The notes: generated by a model from the sequence alone, not told the origin. Positions 1 through 8,402 are shown, numbered from the stretch's first letter. The stretch: 64,000 nucleotides of DNA from Pollutimonas sp963712655 (GCA_963712655.1 CAVQIT010000008.1:1488001-1552000); one strand, 5' to 3'. Made by a program: numbers and translations.

Positions 1-1
1 C

Positions 2-580
2 TTCCCCATCGATAAGGCGCTCTACAAAGAAGGCCACCTGGCGATTCTCAAGGGCAATCTGTCGCCGGAAGGGGCGGTGGCTAAAATCACCGGCCTGAAG
101 AATCCGGTCATGACCGGCCCCGCGCGCGTGTTCGAGGACGAGCAATCGGCTTTGAAAGCCATTCTCGACGGCAAGATCAAGGCGGGCGACGTCATGGTCC
201 TGCGTTATCTGGGTCCCAAGGGCGGGCCGGGCATGCCGGAAATGCTTGCTCCCACGGGCGCCCTGATTGGCGCCGGCCTGGGCGATTCCGTCGGCCTGAT
301 CACCGACGGCCGGTTTTCCGGCGGAACCTGGGGCATGGTGGTGGGCCACGTTGCGCCGGAAGCCGCGGTGGGGGGCTGCATTGCTTTGGTGCACGAGGAC
401 GATTCGATCACCATCGATGCCCATAAGCAGTTGCTGGAACTGAATGTGCCGGCGGACGAAATCGCCGCCCGCCTTGCCGTCTGGAAGGCGCCCGCGCCGC
501 GCTACACGCGCGGCGTGCAGGCCAAGTTCGCCTTCAATGCGTCCACAGCCAGCACCGGGGCCGTGCTCGACCTGTATTAG
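2..580 (+). CDS. ilvD: Dihydroxy-acid dehydratase, C-terminal part (5' end outside window)
   Basis: This is the last 192 residues of IlvD, the Fe-S enzyme that dehydrates 2,3-dihydroxy acids to 2-oxo acids in valine and isoleucine synthesis. The frame is already open at base 2, so the start lies upstream of the window. GHLAILKGNLSPEG is at the edge, followed by LGPKGGPGMPEM and the active-site serine motif DGRFSGGT. The GTG at 77 is internal, since family sequence continues upstream of it. The stop overlaps by 4 bases the stop of the convergent pirin gene. The related but distinct IlvD/Edd gene near 28 kb has another role. The identification is firm; only the length is unknown. Confidence 0.95.
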   Translation, partial: FPIDKALYKEGHLAILKGNLSPEGAVAKITGLKNPVMTGPARVFEDEQSALKAILDGKIKAGDVMVLRYLGPKGGPGMPEMLAPTGALIGAGLGDSVGLITDGRFSGGTWGMVVGHVAPEAAVGGCIALVHEDDSITIDAHKQLLELNVPADEIAARLAVWKAPAPRYTRGVQAKFAFNASTASTGAVLDLY

Positions 581-1275
581 GCCAGGTCGAACAGCAGCAC
601 TTCCGCGTTTTTGCCGTCGGCCAGGGCCAGCAGGGTTTCGTCGGCAATTTTTGCGCCATCGCCCGCGGCAAGCGGCCGCCCGTTCAGGGTCAGTTCGCCG
701 CGGGCGACATGCAGGTAGGCATGGCGCCCCGGCGCAATCTTGTGTTCGATTCGCTCGGCGCCGTCCAGCAGGCCTGCATACACTTGCGCGTCTTGCGCAA
801 TCAACAAGGAACCGTCGCTGCCGTCCTGCGAGGCCACCAGGCGCAGCCGGCCACGCTTCTCGGCATCGTCAAAGCGCTTTTCCTGGTAGTCGGGCTTGAT
901 GCCTGAAAACTTGGGCGTGATCCATATTTGCAGGAAATGCACCGGCTCGGTTTGCGAATGATTGAATTCGCTATGGCGTACGCCGGTGCCGGCGCTCATG
1001 ATTTGCACATCGCCCGGCCGGATTACCGAGCCCGACCCCATGGAATCCTTGTGTTCCAGGGCGCCTTCCAGCACATACGAAATAATCTCCATATCGCGAT
1101 GGCCATGCGTGCCGAAGCCTGCGCCGGCTTGCACCGTGTCGTCATTGATGACGCGCAGGGTGCTCCAGCCCATGTGCCGCTGGTCGACGTATTCAGCAAA
1201 GGAAAAGGTGTGGTGGCTGTTCAGCCAGCCATGCTGGGCATGGCCGCGGTCGGCGGCATTACGAAGTTCGATCAT
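577..1275 (-). CDS. Pirin family protein (YhhW-like bicupin)
   Basis: This 232-residue protein has the pirin fold of two cupin barrels. The N-terminal barrel carries the metal-ligand pattern seen in pirins and bacterial quercetin dioxygenases: THGHRDMEI around residue 60, then HSEFNHS and EPVHFLQIW around residues 100-118. Some family members oxidise flavonols and others act as redox-sensing cofactors; the sequence does not say which applies. The start is the ATG of MIELRNA, where the domain begins. It is transcribed away from a LysR gene across a 137-base AT-rich gap, the usual arrangement for a LysR regulator and its target. Its 3' end overlaps the ilvD stop. Confidence 0.9.
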   Translation of the reverse strand: MIELRNAADRGHAQHGWLNSHHTFSFAEYVDQRHMGWSTLRVINDDTVQAGAGFGTHGHRDMEIISYVLEGALEHKDSMGSGSVIRPGDVQIMSAGTGVRHSEFNHSQTEPVHFLQIWITPKFSGIKPDYQEKRFDDAEKRGRLRLVASQDGSDGSLLIAQDAQVYAGLLDGAERIEHKIAPGRHAYLHVARGELTLNGRPLAAGDGAKIADETLLALADGKNAEVLLFDLA

Positions 1276-1368
1276 TATGTGCTCCAGGTAAATAAGGAGT
1301 CTTGCTCCAATGAATCCATTTTATTATTTATTTTTTAGATAAAAAAGCGCAAAATTATAATAATAATC

Positions 1369-1383
1369 ATCTAATATTTAGAT
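1369..1383. promoter_or_regulatory. Palindromic LysR-type operator candidate
   Basis: ATCTAA-TAT-TTAGAT is a perfect 6-bp inverted repeat with a T-N11-A character. It lies in the AT-rich gap between the pirin and LysR genes, about 30 bases before the LysR start. A further TTTAGAT half-site lies near 1334-1340. Position and symmetry fit an autoregulatory LysR site; binding is inferred. Confidence 0.5.
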
Positions 1384-1412
1384 ATATTTGTTTTTCATTC
1401 AGGGAGTTCCCC

Positions 1413-2315
1413 ATGCATGTGCTCAAGACCACGCTGGAACAATGGCGCGTATTGCAGGCCATCGTGGAATACGGCGGCTACGCGCAGGCGGCACTGGCCC
1501 TGCACCGCAGCCAATCGTCGGTCAGCTATATGGCGGCTCGGCTGCAGGAGCAGGCAGGCGTGGAACTACTGGTCATCGAGGGCCGCAAAGCCAGGCTCAC
1601 CGAAAACGGCAAAGCATTATTGAGCGTAGCCGCCGAATTATTGGCCGGCGCCGGCAAGCTGGAGCAATTGGCCATGCGGCTGGAACAAGGATGGGAGGCG
1701 GAACTGCGCCTGGTGGTCGATGTCGCGTTTCCGGCGCCGCTGCTGTTGCGGGCCTTGACGCAATTTACCCGCGAGGCGGGCCAAACGCGCATCCAATTGA
1801 CCGAAGTGGTGTTGTCCGGGGCCGACGAGGCCTTGCTTGAACAGCGCGCCGATGTCCTGATAGGCACGCGCGTGCCGTCGGGCTATCTGGGCGATCTTCT
1901 GCTGGATGTGGACTTTATCGCGGTGGCGCATCCCAACCATCCTTTGCATCGCCTGGACCGTAAGCTTGGCGCCGACGACTTGAAGCGCGAAATGCAGATT
2001 GTGCTGCGCGATTCAGGAACCCTGCAGCCGCGCAATGAAGGCTGGCTGGGTTCCATGTTGCGCTGGACGGTGACCAGCATGGAAACCTCCGCCGCCATGG
2101 TGGCCGATGGCCTGGGCTTTGCCTGGCTGCCGCGCCATCTGATCCAGAAAAGACTCGAAGATGGCACTGTGCGGCCCTTGCCGCTGGTCGAGGGACAAAT
2201 CCGGCGGGTGCCTTTGTATTTGATATTCGGCGATGGGGCCGGTGCTGGGCCCGCGGCGCGGCAGTTGGCCGGGATGCTCGGGCAAGGCGCCAAGGATTAT
2301 GCCCGCACTATTTGA
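1413..2315 (+). CDS. LysR family transcriptional regulator
   Basis: This 300-residue protein has the standard LysR length. An N-terminal winged helix-turn-helix (about residues 5-65, with YAQAALALHRSQSSVSYMAARLQ) is followed by an effector-binding domain from about residue 90. The start ATG follows an AGGGAG-like ribosome site. It is divergent from the pirin gene and shares an AT-rich promoter gap containing a palindrome, so it probably controls pirin and itself. Its last 8 bases overlap the end of the convergent broken MFS gene. The inducer cannot be read from sequence. Confidence 0.9.
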   Translation: MHVLKTTLEQWRVLQAIVEYGGYAQAALALHRSQSSVSYMAARLQEQAGVELLVIEGRKARLTENGKALLSVAAELLAGAGKLEQLAMRLEQGWEAELRLVVDVAFPAPLLLRALTQFTREAGQTRIQLTEVVLSGADEALLEQRADVLIGTRVPSGYLGDLLLDVDFIAVAHPNHPLHRLDRKLGADDLKREMQIVLRDSGTLQPRNEGWLGSMLRWTVTSMETSAAMVADGLGFAWLPRHLIQKRLEDGTVRPLPLVEGQIRRVPLYLIFGDGAGAGPAARQLAGMLGQGAKDYARTI

Positions 2316-3506
2316 TGAACTCGGTTCGATAGCGCAGCAGCAACCACAGGCACAGCCCCGCGGGAACGATCAAGGTCGCATAAGCCAGGCTGTAGCTGCC
2401 GAAAACCGTGGCAATAAGGCCGAATAGCGGCGGCCCGACCACCACGCCCAGAAAGGTTACCGCCAACGTGCCGCCGGTGGCCAGGCTTGCCTGGCCGGGG
2501 GAGCTTGCCGGGCGACTTCCGCCAGGTAGACCCCATTCCAGCCCACCGCGCTGCTGCCGAACAGCGACACCACGACGATGACCAGCAGCGGGGAATCGAC
2601 ATATTGAAGCAGGGCGGTGGCTATGGCGCAAACGGCGATCAGGATGGCCAGCGCGGCCAGCATGTAGGACGAACCCAGGAATCTGTCGGCCAGGTAGCCC
2701 CACAGCAGGCGTCCGGCCACGCCCGCCGTCTGGGCAACGGCCAGGGTAAAGCCGGCCAGAATCAGGCTTATGCCCAGGTCTTCATGCAAAAACGTGACCA
2801 GATACGTGGTCAGGGACAATTGCGCGATGGAAAACATGAACGAGACCGCGGCCAGCACCATCAGGCTGCGCTGGCTGAGCACCAGCTTGAGAGGGCCTGT
2901 CAGCCCATTGCCGAAAGACAGCCGCTGCGCGCTGTCTTTGTCGGCATCCAGCGCCGCGCACAAAGGCTGAATGGCGATGGCGCATAGCAGGCTGGCGGCG
3001 GCGACGGCTAGGAAAGCCCATTGCCAGCCAGCCATGTCGGCCAGGCTGGGAACGATGGCGCCGGCCAGCACGCCTCCAAGCGGGACGCCTGTTTGCTTGA
3101 TGGAAAAGACCAGCGACATGCGATGGGCGGGGGTGGTGCGCGCCAGTAAATGCGAGCTTGCGGGCGTGATGGGCCCATAACCCAGGCCGATCAGCAGAGC
3201 CCCTATGGCCATGGCGAATGGCGATTCTATCGCGCACACGGCCACACCGGCGGCGCACAGCAGCAGTCCGATCTGGCTCAGGCGTATGGCGCCGAACCGC
3301 CGGACCGCGCCGCCGGCGAGCAGGCTGGCCGTCATGGCGCCGACGTAGACCAATGCGATATACAAACCGACGTAGGCCGCTGAAATGCCCAGCGATTCTG
3401 CGACGGATGGAGCAACGACGGGAAGAGTCAGCAATGCCATGGCGGCGAGCGATTGCACTGTCAGTGTGGAGGTAAGCACAAAAGCCGCCGAGGGCATGGA
3501 CTTCAT
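2308..3506 (-). pseudogene. MFS transporter, broken by one frameshift
   Basis: The two parts together encode a 399-residue major facilitator permease with about 12 membrane segments, the normal family length. The N-terminal frame starts at MKSMPSAAF (3506; an upstream in-frame ATG at 3593 is less likely) and runs well into the last third. After VYLAEVARQAPP it loses homology, while another frame continues with SLATGGTLAVTFLGVVVGP to the stop at 2308. Adding one base to the five-G run at 2497-2501 restores a single frame. The topology resembles the cyanate/nitrate-type MFS group, but the substrate is unknown. This is either a true pseudogene or a one-base consensus error. Confidence 0.75.
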
Positions 3507-3705
3507 GTTGAACGCAAATCCTGTATTGATTGGCCGCAAGGGCATGGGCCGGGTTGCCGTGTCCGCCGAACCCGTTGTTACCTGGCGTATCATACCCTTC
3601 TGCGCCAGGGAAAACGCTCAATCAAGGAATGCGCAGCCTGCATAGACTGGTTCAGGCCGTGCCTGGCCGGCTTGCAACGATGAGCCCAACCGGAAAGGAA
3701 AAATC

Positions 3706-4536
3706 GTGTTATCTCCCGAGCAACGCGCCACGCAGCGCGACATCATTGCCGACCTGTGCGTGGATCGCGTTTTCGATGCGCGGCGCGAAGTCGAGCGCCG
3801 CATAAACTTTATTGCCGACTATCTGATTGCCACGGGAACGCGTGCGCTGGTCCTGGGTATAAGCGGCGGCGTGGATTCGCTGGTTGGCGGCTGCCTGTCG
3901 CAACGGGCGGTGCAGGCGTTGCGCCAGCGCGGGCATGAGGCAAGTTTTATCGCGATGCGGCTGCCGTATGGCGAGCAGCGCGACGAGCCCGATGCGCAGG
4001 CCAGTCTTGATGTCATCAAGGCGGATCAAACCGTTACCGTCAATATCAAGCCCGCCAGCGATGCCATGCTGGGTGCCTTGCTGGATGCGAAGGTGGCGTT
4101 TCGCGATGAGCGGCATCAGGATTTTCTGCTGGGCAATATCAAGGCGCGCCAGCGTATGATCGCCCAGTATGCGGTGGCCGGCGCCCATGGCGGGCTGGTG
4201 GTCGGCACCGACCATGCGGCTGAAGCGTTGATGGGGTTTTTCACTAAATTCGGCGATGGCGCGGCCGATGTGACGCCGCTGGCCGGCCTGAGCAAACGGC
4301 GCGTGCGCGCGCTGGCCCAGGAAATGGGGGCGCCGGATTCGCTGGTTTTCAAGGTGCCCACGGCCGACCTCGAATCGTTGTCGCCGCTCAAGCCCGATGA
4401 AGATGCCTTCGGCGTAAGCTATGGCGACATCGACGACTTCCTTGAGGGCAAGGAGGTATCGGTGCAGGCGTACGATGTGATACTGCGCACGTATCGCAAT
4501 TCGGCGCACAAGCGGGCGCTGCCGGTTGCCCCCTAG
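3706..4536 (+). CDS. nadE: Ammonia-dependent NAD synthetase
   Basis: The 276-residue NadE makes NAD from nicotinate adenine dinucleotide, ATP and ammonia. The ATP-pyrophosphatase signature appears as GISGGVDS near residue 48; many relatives have Q where this has V. VVGTDHAAEALMGFFTKFGDG and the C-terminal LKPDEDAFGV region are also typical. Length matches the short ammonia-type enzyme, with no nitrilase domain. The GTG start at 3706 is chosen for the AAAGGAAA ribosome site just upstream; the ATG at 3680 is out of frame. The stop codon lies inside the left copy of the 9-bp direct repeat that flanks the foldback element downstream. Confidence 0.93.
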   Translation: MLSPEQRATQRDIIADLCVDRVFDARREVERRINFIADYLIATGTRALVLGISGGVDSLVGGCLSQRAVQALRQRGHEASFIAMRLPYGEQRDEPDAQASLDVIKADQTVTVNIKPASDAMLGALLDAKVAFRDERHQDFLLGNIKARQRMIAQYAVAGAHGGLVVGTDHAAEALMGFFTKFGDGAADVTPLAGLSKRRVRALAQEMGAPDSLVFKVPTADLESLSPLKPDEDAFGVSYGDIDDFLEGKEVSVQAYDVILRTYRNSAHKRALPVAP

Positions 4537-4563
4537 ATTGAATGGCGTTTACTTGGCGCTGTT

Positions 4564-4607
4564 ATGCCAATAGAAGCGATGCCATTGTGCCAATAGAAGC
4601 GATGCCA
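4564..4607. repeat. Short direct tandem repeat
   Basis: The 20-base unit TGCCAATAGAAGCGATGCCA occurs twice with a 24-base period, just inside the left end of the foldback element. It is not seen at the right end. Confidence 0.75.
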
Positions 4608-4675
4608 GGATGTTGACTGGGCAAGGGGAGTTTGGATCTTTTGCTGATGGGGTTTATCTTGCCTGCGCTCGCTTG

Positions 4676-4790
4676 AATCGTCTGCTGGCGATGGTCGTAT
4701 TGTTTGCGGGCTGTGTTCGTACTGTTTGCTGTCGGTATACGTGTTTGCTGGTGGGGTTCGTATTGTCTGCTGGCGATGGTCGTATTTCTA
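4676..4790. repeat. Degenerate 22-bp tandem repeats, left arm
   Basis: About five imperfect units close to GTTTGCTGGCGATGGTCGTA follow one another without spacers. The same unit recurs in inverse orientation at 6465-6555, and on both sides of the smaller element near 21610-21660 and 21795-21850. The absence of spacers excludes a CRISPR array. Confidence 0.65.
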
Positions 4791-4839
4791 GCGCCGTCCG
4801 TCGGGGGTAAGGCCTGTGAGGGCCAGCCCGGTCGGCCGT

Positions 4840-4859
4840 TCAGGCGCCTGCGCGCCTGA
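4840..4859. other. Stem-loop adjoining the intron insertion site
   Basis: TCAGGCGC-CTGC-GCGCCTGA forms a perfect 8-bp stem with a 4-base loop. The group II intron starts 7 bases downstream, at 4867. The same stem-loop is present in the empty copy near 6398-6417. Confidence 0.8.
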
Positions 4860-4866
4860 CAGCGCG

Positions 4867-5516
4867 GTGTGCCCAGCATGGGCGCACTCTTGGAGGTGAA
4901 AGTCCTCCCGTAAGTTGATCACAGCGAACGAAGCGAAGCGCAACTGCATGAGGGTGACCGAGTGTGGGGAGGAAGCGTGGAGCGAAGCTGCGAGCCGATG
5001 AGCAAGAATCGGATATGAGGCGATGCCGACCAGGGCGAGCGGCCCGTGACCCGCGAAGCTCTTGTGATCAAGGGTCGGTGGCGTAGATCCGACGGTTGTG
5101 CAGCGAAGGAGTGCGAACCCTTACCTGGGGAGATCTCGCCTCATGCCTGAAAGGGCGACAGGAAAAAAAATCCTGGAGCGAGAAGTCAGCAGAGGTCGTA
5201 GTAGTCGGAGGCTGGGCCGGAAAGGCTGAAATCGACGACGAAGGACCGAAGAAGTAGGAGGGTAAGTCGTCTAGCTATCAGAGCTGAATGGTCTCAGATG
5301 TTCGCCTAGCGAAGCTCGCCGATTGTGTCCTGCCAGGTGAAGCCTGAAAGGCAACGGCAGCGAGAAATCAGGTCTGCCGAGTCAGAAATCACAAACCCAG
5401 GCGTCGGGCCGGGAGAATTACAAGTCCGGCGACCTCAACTGCTTCAACCGCCCGGTGCGGACCCGCATGCCGGGTGGTGTGGGAGGGGCGCAGCTTCGGC
5501 TGCCCCCTATCCCGAT
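4867..5516 (+). mobile_element. ORF-less 650-nt group II intron (class C-like)
   Basis: The 5' end GTGTGCCCAGCATGGGCGCA is the bacterial group II start, and domain I-like sequence follows. A 34-base domain V lies at about 5446-5479 (AACCGCCC ... GGGTGGTG around GGACCC), followed by a domain VI hairpin at 5480-5513 and the terminal CCCGAT. Full-length relatives run to about 1.9 kb or more with a reverse transcriptase; none is encoded here, so mobility would need help in trans. The inverted copy of the same site near 6390 is uninterrupted. Comparing the two gives the exact boundaries: exon ...CAGCGCG, then CGTTAATCTCG. The CGC triad in domain V and insertion 7 bases after a stem-loop both fit class C introns. 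Confidence 0.8.
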
Positions 5517-5737
5517 CGTTAATCTCGTCCGGCGGCCGCTGCTTGGTGGCGTTCTTCTTGGTCGCCTCGGCGGCACGCCTGCCTTCGATTCCACTTGCTC
5601 GGCCTCCAACGGGCTGGATCGCACAGGCCTTACCCCCGACGGACTCAGATATGTCTCAAACACGGGCGCTGGCACGGTCTGGGTTCTTGCGCTTCGTCGG
5701 GTTATCTTGTTGCCGACCAAAGACGTTGCAGTGCCCG

Positions 5738-5772
5738 GCAATTTTCGGCCCTACGGGTGGGCCGAAAATTGC
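5738..5772. other. Stable hairpin in left arm of foldback element
   Basis: GCAATTTTCGGCCC pairs perfectly with GGGCCGAAAATTGC around a 7-base loop. The flanks GTGCCCG and CCTTACGCG are shared with the hairpin at 6137-6169 in inverse orientation, while the stem sequences differ. No T-run follows, so an ordinary intrinsic terminator is unlikely. Confidence 0.75.
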
Positions 5773-5783
5773 CTTACGCGGTT

Positions 5784-5877
5784 GGGCATGCGGTGGCGGC
5801 TGTAGGGTCGACGCGATTACGATCAATATTGGGCATGCGACGGGGGCTGTCGATCCGACAGGATTACGGTCAGTCTC
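5784..5877. repeat. Imperfect 47-bp direct repeat
   Basis: Two consecutive copies begin GGGCATGCG and share GGCTGT, CGAC and GATTACG at matching positions, with a period of 47 bases. They lie between the left-arm hairpin and the unassigned middle of the foldback element. Confidence 0.6.
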
Positions 5878-6136
5878 GCAGATATTGTTGCGCAAGATGA
5901 TCACGGGCCTGATGGCTGTGATTGGAACCTGTGATCAGAGGCTGTGAGCACCTTACACAGATTTTGGAATGCGGGAGCCAAGCGTATCAAGGGATACAGC
6001 AGCCCCGAAATCATCAGGCAGCATATCAGCCGCTTTTTTCCGGCGCGGATCGCGCAGACCCATGCATGCCCGAGCTCCCACTTGCGTGACGTGATCGACG
6101 CACGAAAACACCCTCCACATTACGGCAATCGCGTAA

Positions 6137-6169
6137 GGCTCTCTCGCCCCGTGCAGGGGCGAGAGAACC
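6137..6169. other. Stable hairpin in right arm of foldback element
   Basis: GGCTCTCTCGCCCC pairs with GGGGCGAGAGAACC over 13 of 14 positions around a 5-base loop. It occupies the mirror position of the hairpin at 5738-5772, with the same flanks but a different stem. Confidence 0.75.
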
Positions 6170-6261
6170 GGGCACCGCAAACTCTTTCGACCCCAAAACC
6201 TGTAGCCGACAAAGCGCAAGAGCCCGAGCCGTCCCGGCAACCGTCGCCACAAGACACCACA

Positions 6262-6460
6262 GTCCGCGGGGGGTAAGGCCTGTGAGGTCCAGCCCGTCGG
6301 AGGCCGAGCAAGCGGAAACGAAGGAAGGCGTGCCGCCGAGGCGACCGAGAAGAACTCCAGCAGGCAGCGGCCGCCGGACGAGATTAGCGCGCGCTGTCAG
6401 GCGCGCAGGCGCCTGACCGGCCGACCGGGCTGGACCTCACAGGCCTTACCCCCCGCGGAC
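6262..6460. repeat. Palindromic core, empty copy of the intron target
   Basis: The arms at 6262-6296 and 6426-6460 are perfect 35-bp inverted repeats beginning GTCCGCGGGGGGTAAGGCCT. They enclose 129 bases that include the 8-bp stem-loop and the uninterrupted intron target. In reverse orientation this copy lines up with 4794-5644 minus the intron. Confidence 0.8.
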
Positions 6461-6719
6461 GGCGCTAGAAATACGAACATCCGCCAGCAAACAATACACC
6501 CACCGCCAAACAATACACCCACCGCCAGCAAACAATACGAGCATCTACCAGCAGACGATTCAAGCGACCGCGACATCCTAGCTCGCGCCGCCGCAAGATC
6601 GCATCCATATCCTGTGCTATGGCCATGTCCGCAACAGCCAAAGTAAGCGCCATGTCTCTAGATTGAGTCTGCGCCCCCGGCCCTCACCCAACCACCCTCT
6701 AGTTCCTTACCTTGGATTC

Positions 6720-8267
6720 TTAAATCACGGCTTCGATCAGGAAAGGGCCTTTGCGGGAAATCGCCGAGCGCAGCAGATCGATGAAACCGCCGACATCGGT
6801 AGCGCGTGCGGCCTCGACCCCCGCGGCCTTGGCCATATGCACCCAGTCGAACGTGGGATTGTCCAGGTCCAGCATCCGGCGCGCATTGCGGCCCGGTTCG
6901 CCGGCCCCCACCATCTTCAGTTCATTATGCAGAATGGCATAACTGCGATTGGCGAAGATGATGGTCACGACATCCAGTTGCTCGCGGGCTTGAGTCCACA
7001 AGGCTTGCAGCGTATACATGCCGCTGCCGTCGGCTTGCATCAGGATGACTTTGCGTTCGGGGCAGGCCACCGCGGCTCCGGTTGCCAGGGGAATGCCGAT
7101 GCCGATGGCGCCGCCGGTGATCTGCAGGAAATCATGAGGAGCCGCGCCGAACGTGGATTTGAACGAGTCCCGGCCTGAACTGATCGATTCATCGCAAATA
7201 ATGGCGTTGTCCGGACTCAGGACGCCAATGGCCTGGATGATCGCGGCGGCGTCGAGCGTGCCGGTGGGCAATTGGGTGGCGCTGCGTTGCGAGACAAGCA
7301 CGGGCGTCGACGGCGCGGCGCCCACCGCGTCGGCCAACGCTTCCAGCGCCAGGCCCAGATCATCGTCCGGACGCGTCAAGGCTATGCTTTTGCAGGTTTC
7401 GGGCACCAGCACGCTGGGTTTGCCGGGATAGGCAAAGAATGCGACAGGCGTCTTGGCGCCGATCAGGATCAACTGCTCGGTATCTTCGAATGTCTTGATC
7501 GCCAGGTCTACGCCATACGGCACGCGGTCTATCATGACGCGCCCGGCGCCGCGCTCCAGCCGGCCGTTGGATTGCTGCGCCATCAGGCGCGCTCCGGTCT
7601 TGGCCGCTATGCGGCTGGCGGTTTCCAGCGCTTTGCCGCGCAGGGCCTTGCCCGACAGCAGAATGACGGTCTTGCGGCCATTGCGCAGGGCTTCGCTTGC
7701 CTCGCGTATGGCGCTTTCTTCGGCGTGGGCCAGCACAGGCGGGATGGTGCGCTGGATGGCGGCGGGGGCGTCCGTCCAGGCGGCATCGGCGGGCAGGATC
7801 AGCGTGGCGATGCCGCCCGGGCCGCTGCGCGCCGCACCCACCGCCGCGGCGGCCGCCGGCGAGACATCGGCGGCCGACTGAATCCGGCGCACCCAGTTCG
7901 ACATGGGCCACGCCAGGCTTTCGATATCGGTGGTCAGCGGCGCATCGTATTGCAGATGGTAGGTGGCGTGATCGCCGACGATGTTGATCATCGGCGTATG
8001 CGCGCGGCGCGCGTTGTGAATATTGGCCAGCCCGTTGGCCAGTCCGGGCCCCAGGTGCAGCAGCGTCGCGGCAGGCTTTTCCGCCATGCGCGCATAGCCA
8101 TCGGCGGCGCCGGTTACCACCCCTTCAAACAATCCGAGGATGCAGCGCATTTGGGGTTTTTTGTCCAGGGCCGCGACAAAATGCATTTCGGATGTGCCTG
8201 GGTTGGCAAAGCATACGTCTACATCGTTGGCCAATAAGGTGTCGCAAAGACTATCTGCACCATTCAT
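6720..8267 (-). CDS. Thiamine diphosphate-dependent enzyme (acetolactate synthase-like)
   Basis: This 515-residue protein has the three-domain layout of ThDP enzymes. The N-terminal PYR domain has the catalytic glutamate in LGLFEGVVTGAADGYARM (about residue 50). A central domain follows, then a C-terminal PP domain with the ThDP/Mg motif written ADGSGMYT ... ANRSYAIL (about residues 410-450; GDG is usual). It falls in the acetolactate synthase/benzoylformate decarboxylase group, but no small regulatory subunit is nearby. It lies directly downstream of a Bug receptor, suggesting action on an imported 2-oxo acid rather than branched-chain synthesis. The exact reaction is not determined. Confidence 0.85.
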   Translation of the reverse strand: MNGADSLCDTLLANDVDVCFANPGTSEMHFVAALDKKPQMRCILGLFEGVVTGAADGYARMAEKPAATLLHLGPGLANGLANIHNARRAHTPMINIVGDHATYHLQYDAPLTTDIESLAWPMSNWVRRIQSAADVSPAAAAAVGAARSGPGGIATLILPADAAWTDAPAAIQRTIPPVLAHAEESAIREASEALRNGRKTVILLSGKALRGKALETASRIAAKTGARLMAQQSNGRLERGAGRVMIDRVPYGVDLAIKTFEDTEQLILIGAKTPVAFFAYPGKPSVLVPETCKSIALTRPDDDLGLALEALADAVGAAPSTPVLVSQRSATQLPTGTLDAAAIIQAIGVLSPDNAIICDESISSGRDSFKSTFGAAPHDFLQITGGAIGIGIPLATGAAVACPERKVILMQADGSGMYTLQALWTQAREQLDVVTIIFANRSYAILHNELKMVGAGEPGRNARRMLDLDNPTFDWVHMAKAAGVEAARATDVGGFIDLLRSAISRKGPFLIEAVI

Positions 8268-8402
8268 GGATAAAGCCTTTTATCTTGCGGCCCTGTGCTG
8301 GGCCTGTTGGGGAGAGTGAAAGTATACGCGGGCCGGATCGGCGGGCGAGGGCCTGCGCGACCCGGACGGCTTGCCTGGACATCGTGATGGATCGGTCCGC
8401 GG

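Larger units (their letters stand above)
4542..6653. mobile_element. 2.1-kb non-coding foldback element with inverted ends
   Basis: No convincing gene is present in this 2.1-kb stretch. It begins ATGGCGTTTACTTGGC and ends with the near-exact inverse GCCAAAGTAAGCGCCAT. The 9-bp sequence CTAGATTGA occurs at 4533-4541 and again at 6658-6666, which looks like a target duplication (4 extra bases sit on the right side). Inside, two arms face each other. Each arm has degenerate 22-bp repeats, a palindromic core with long inverted repeats (4794-4830/5610-5644 and 6262-6296/6426-6460, the latter perfect over 35 bp) and a stable hairpin. A group II intron interrupts the left core. The middle, about 5880-6110, is unassigned. 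A 441-bp relative lies at 21516-21956. Transposition is inferred; no transposase is encoded. Confidence 0.7.

Noticed and set aside
577..1275. Quercetinase call for the pirin gene
   Set aside because: The ligand pattern is shared by all pirins, so activity cannot be inferred; the family name is kept instead.
2497..2501. Phase variation by slippage in the G5 run of the MFS gene
   Set aside because: Five bases is too short for efficient slippage; consensus error or a fixed mutation is simpler.
3709..4509. Antisense frame of 266 residues opposite nadE
   Set aside because: It is a GC-rich shadow of nadE with no domain or start signal.
5474..5947. Open frames of 100-157 residues inside the foldback element
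   Set aside because: They run through inverted repeats and hairpins, have no ribosome site or recognisable domain, and overlapping frames in both strands are equally long.
5944..6276. Possible transposase remnant (frame containing HRFWNAGAKRIKGYSS)
   Set aside because: The frame crosses the right-arm hairpin and core, and no catalytic motif or family signature was found.
4676..6555. Repeat runs in the foldback element as a CRISPR array
   Set aside because: The 22-bp units are contiguous, degenerate and without spacers, and point in opposite directions in the two arms; there are no cas genes.
7272..8237. Plus-strand frame of 321 residues opposite the ThDP enzyme
   Set aside because: It is Gly/Arg-rich shadow coding with no family features; the minus strand carries all ThDP motifs.
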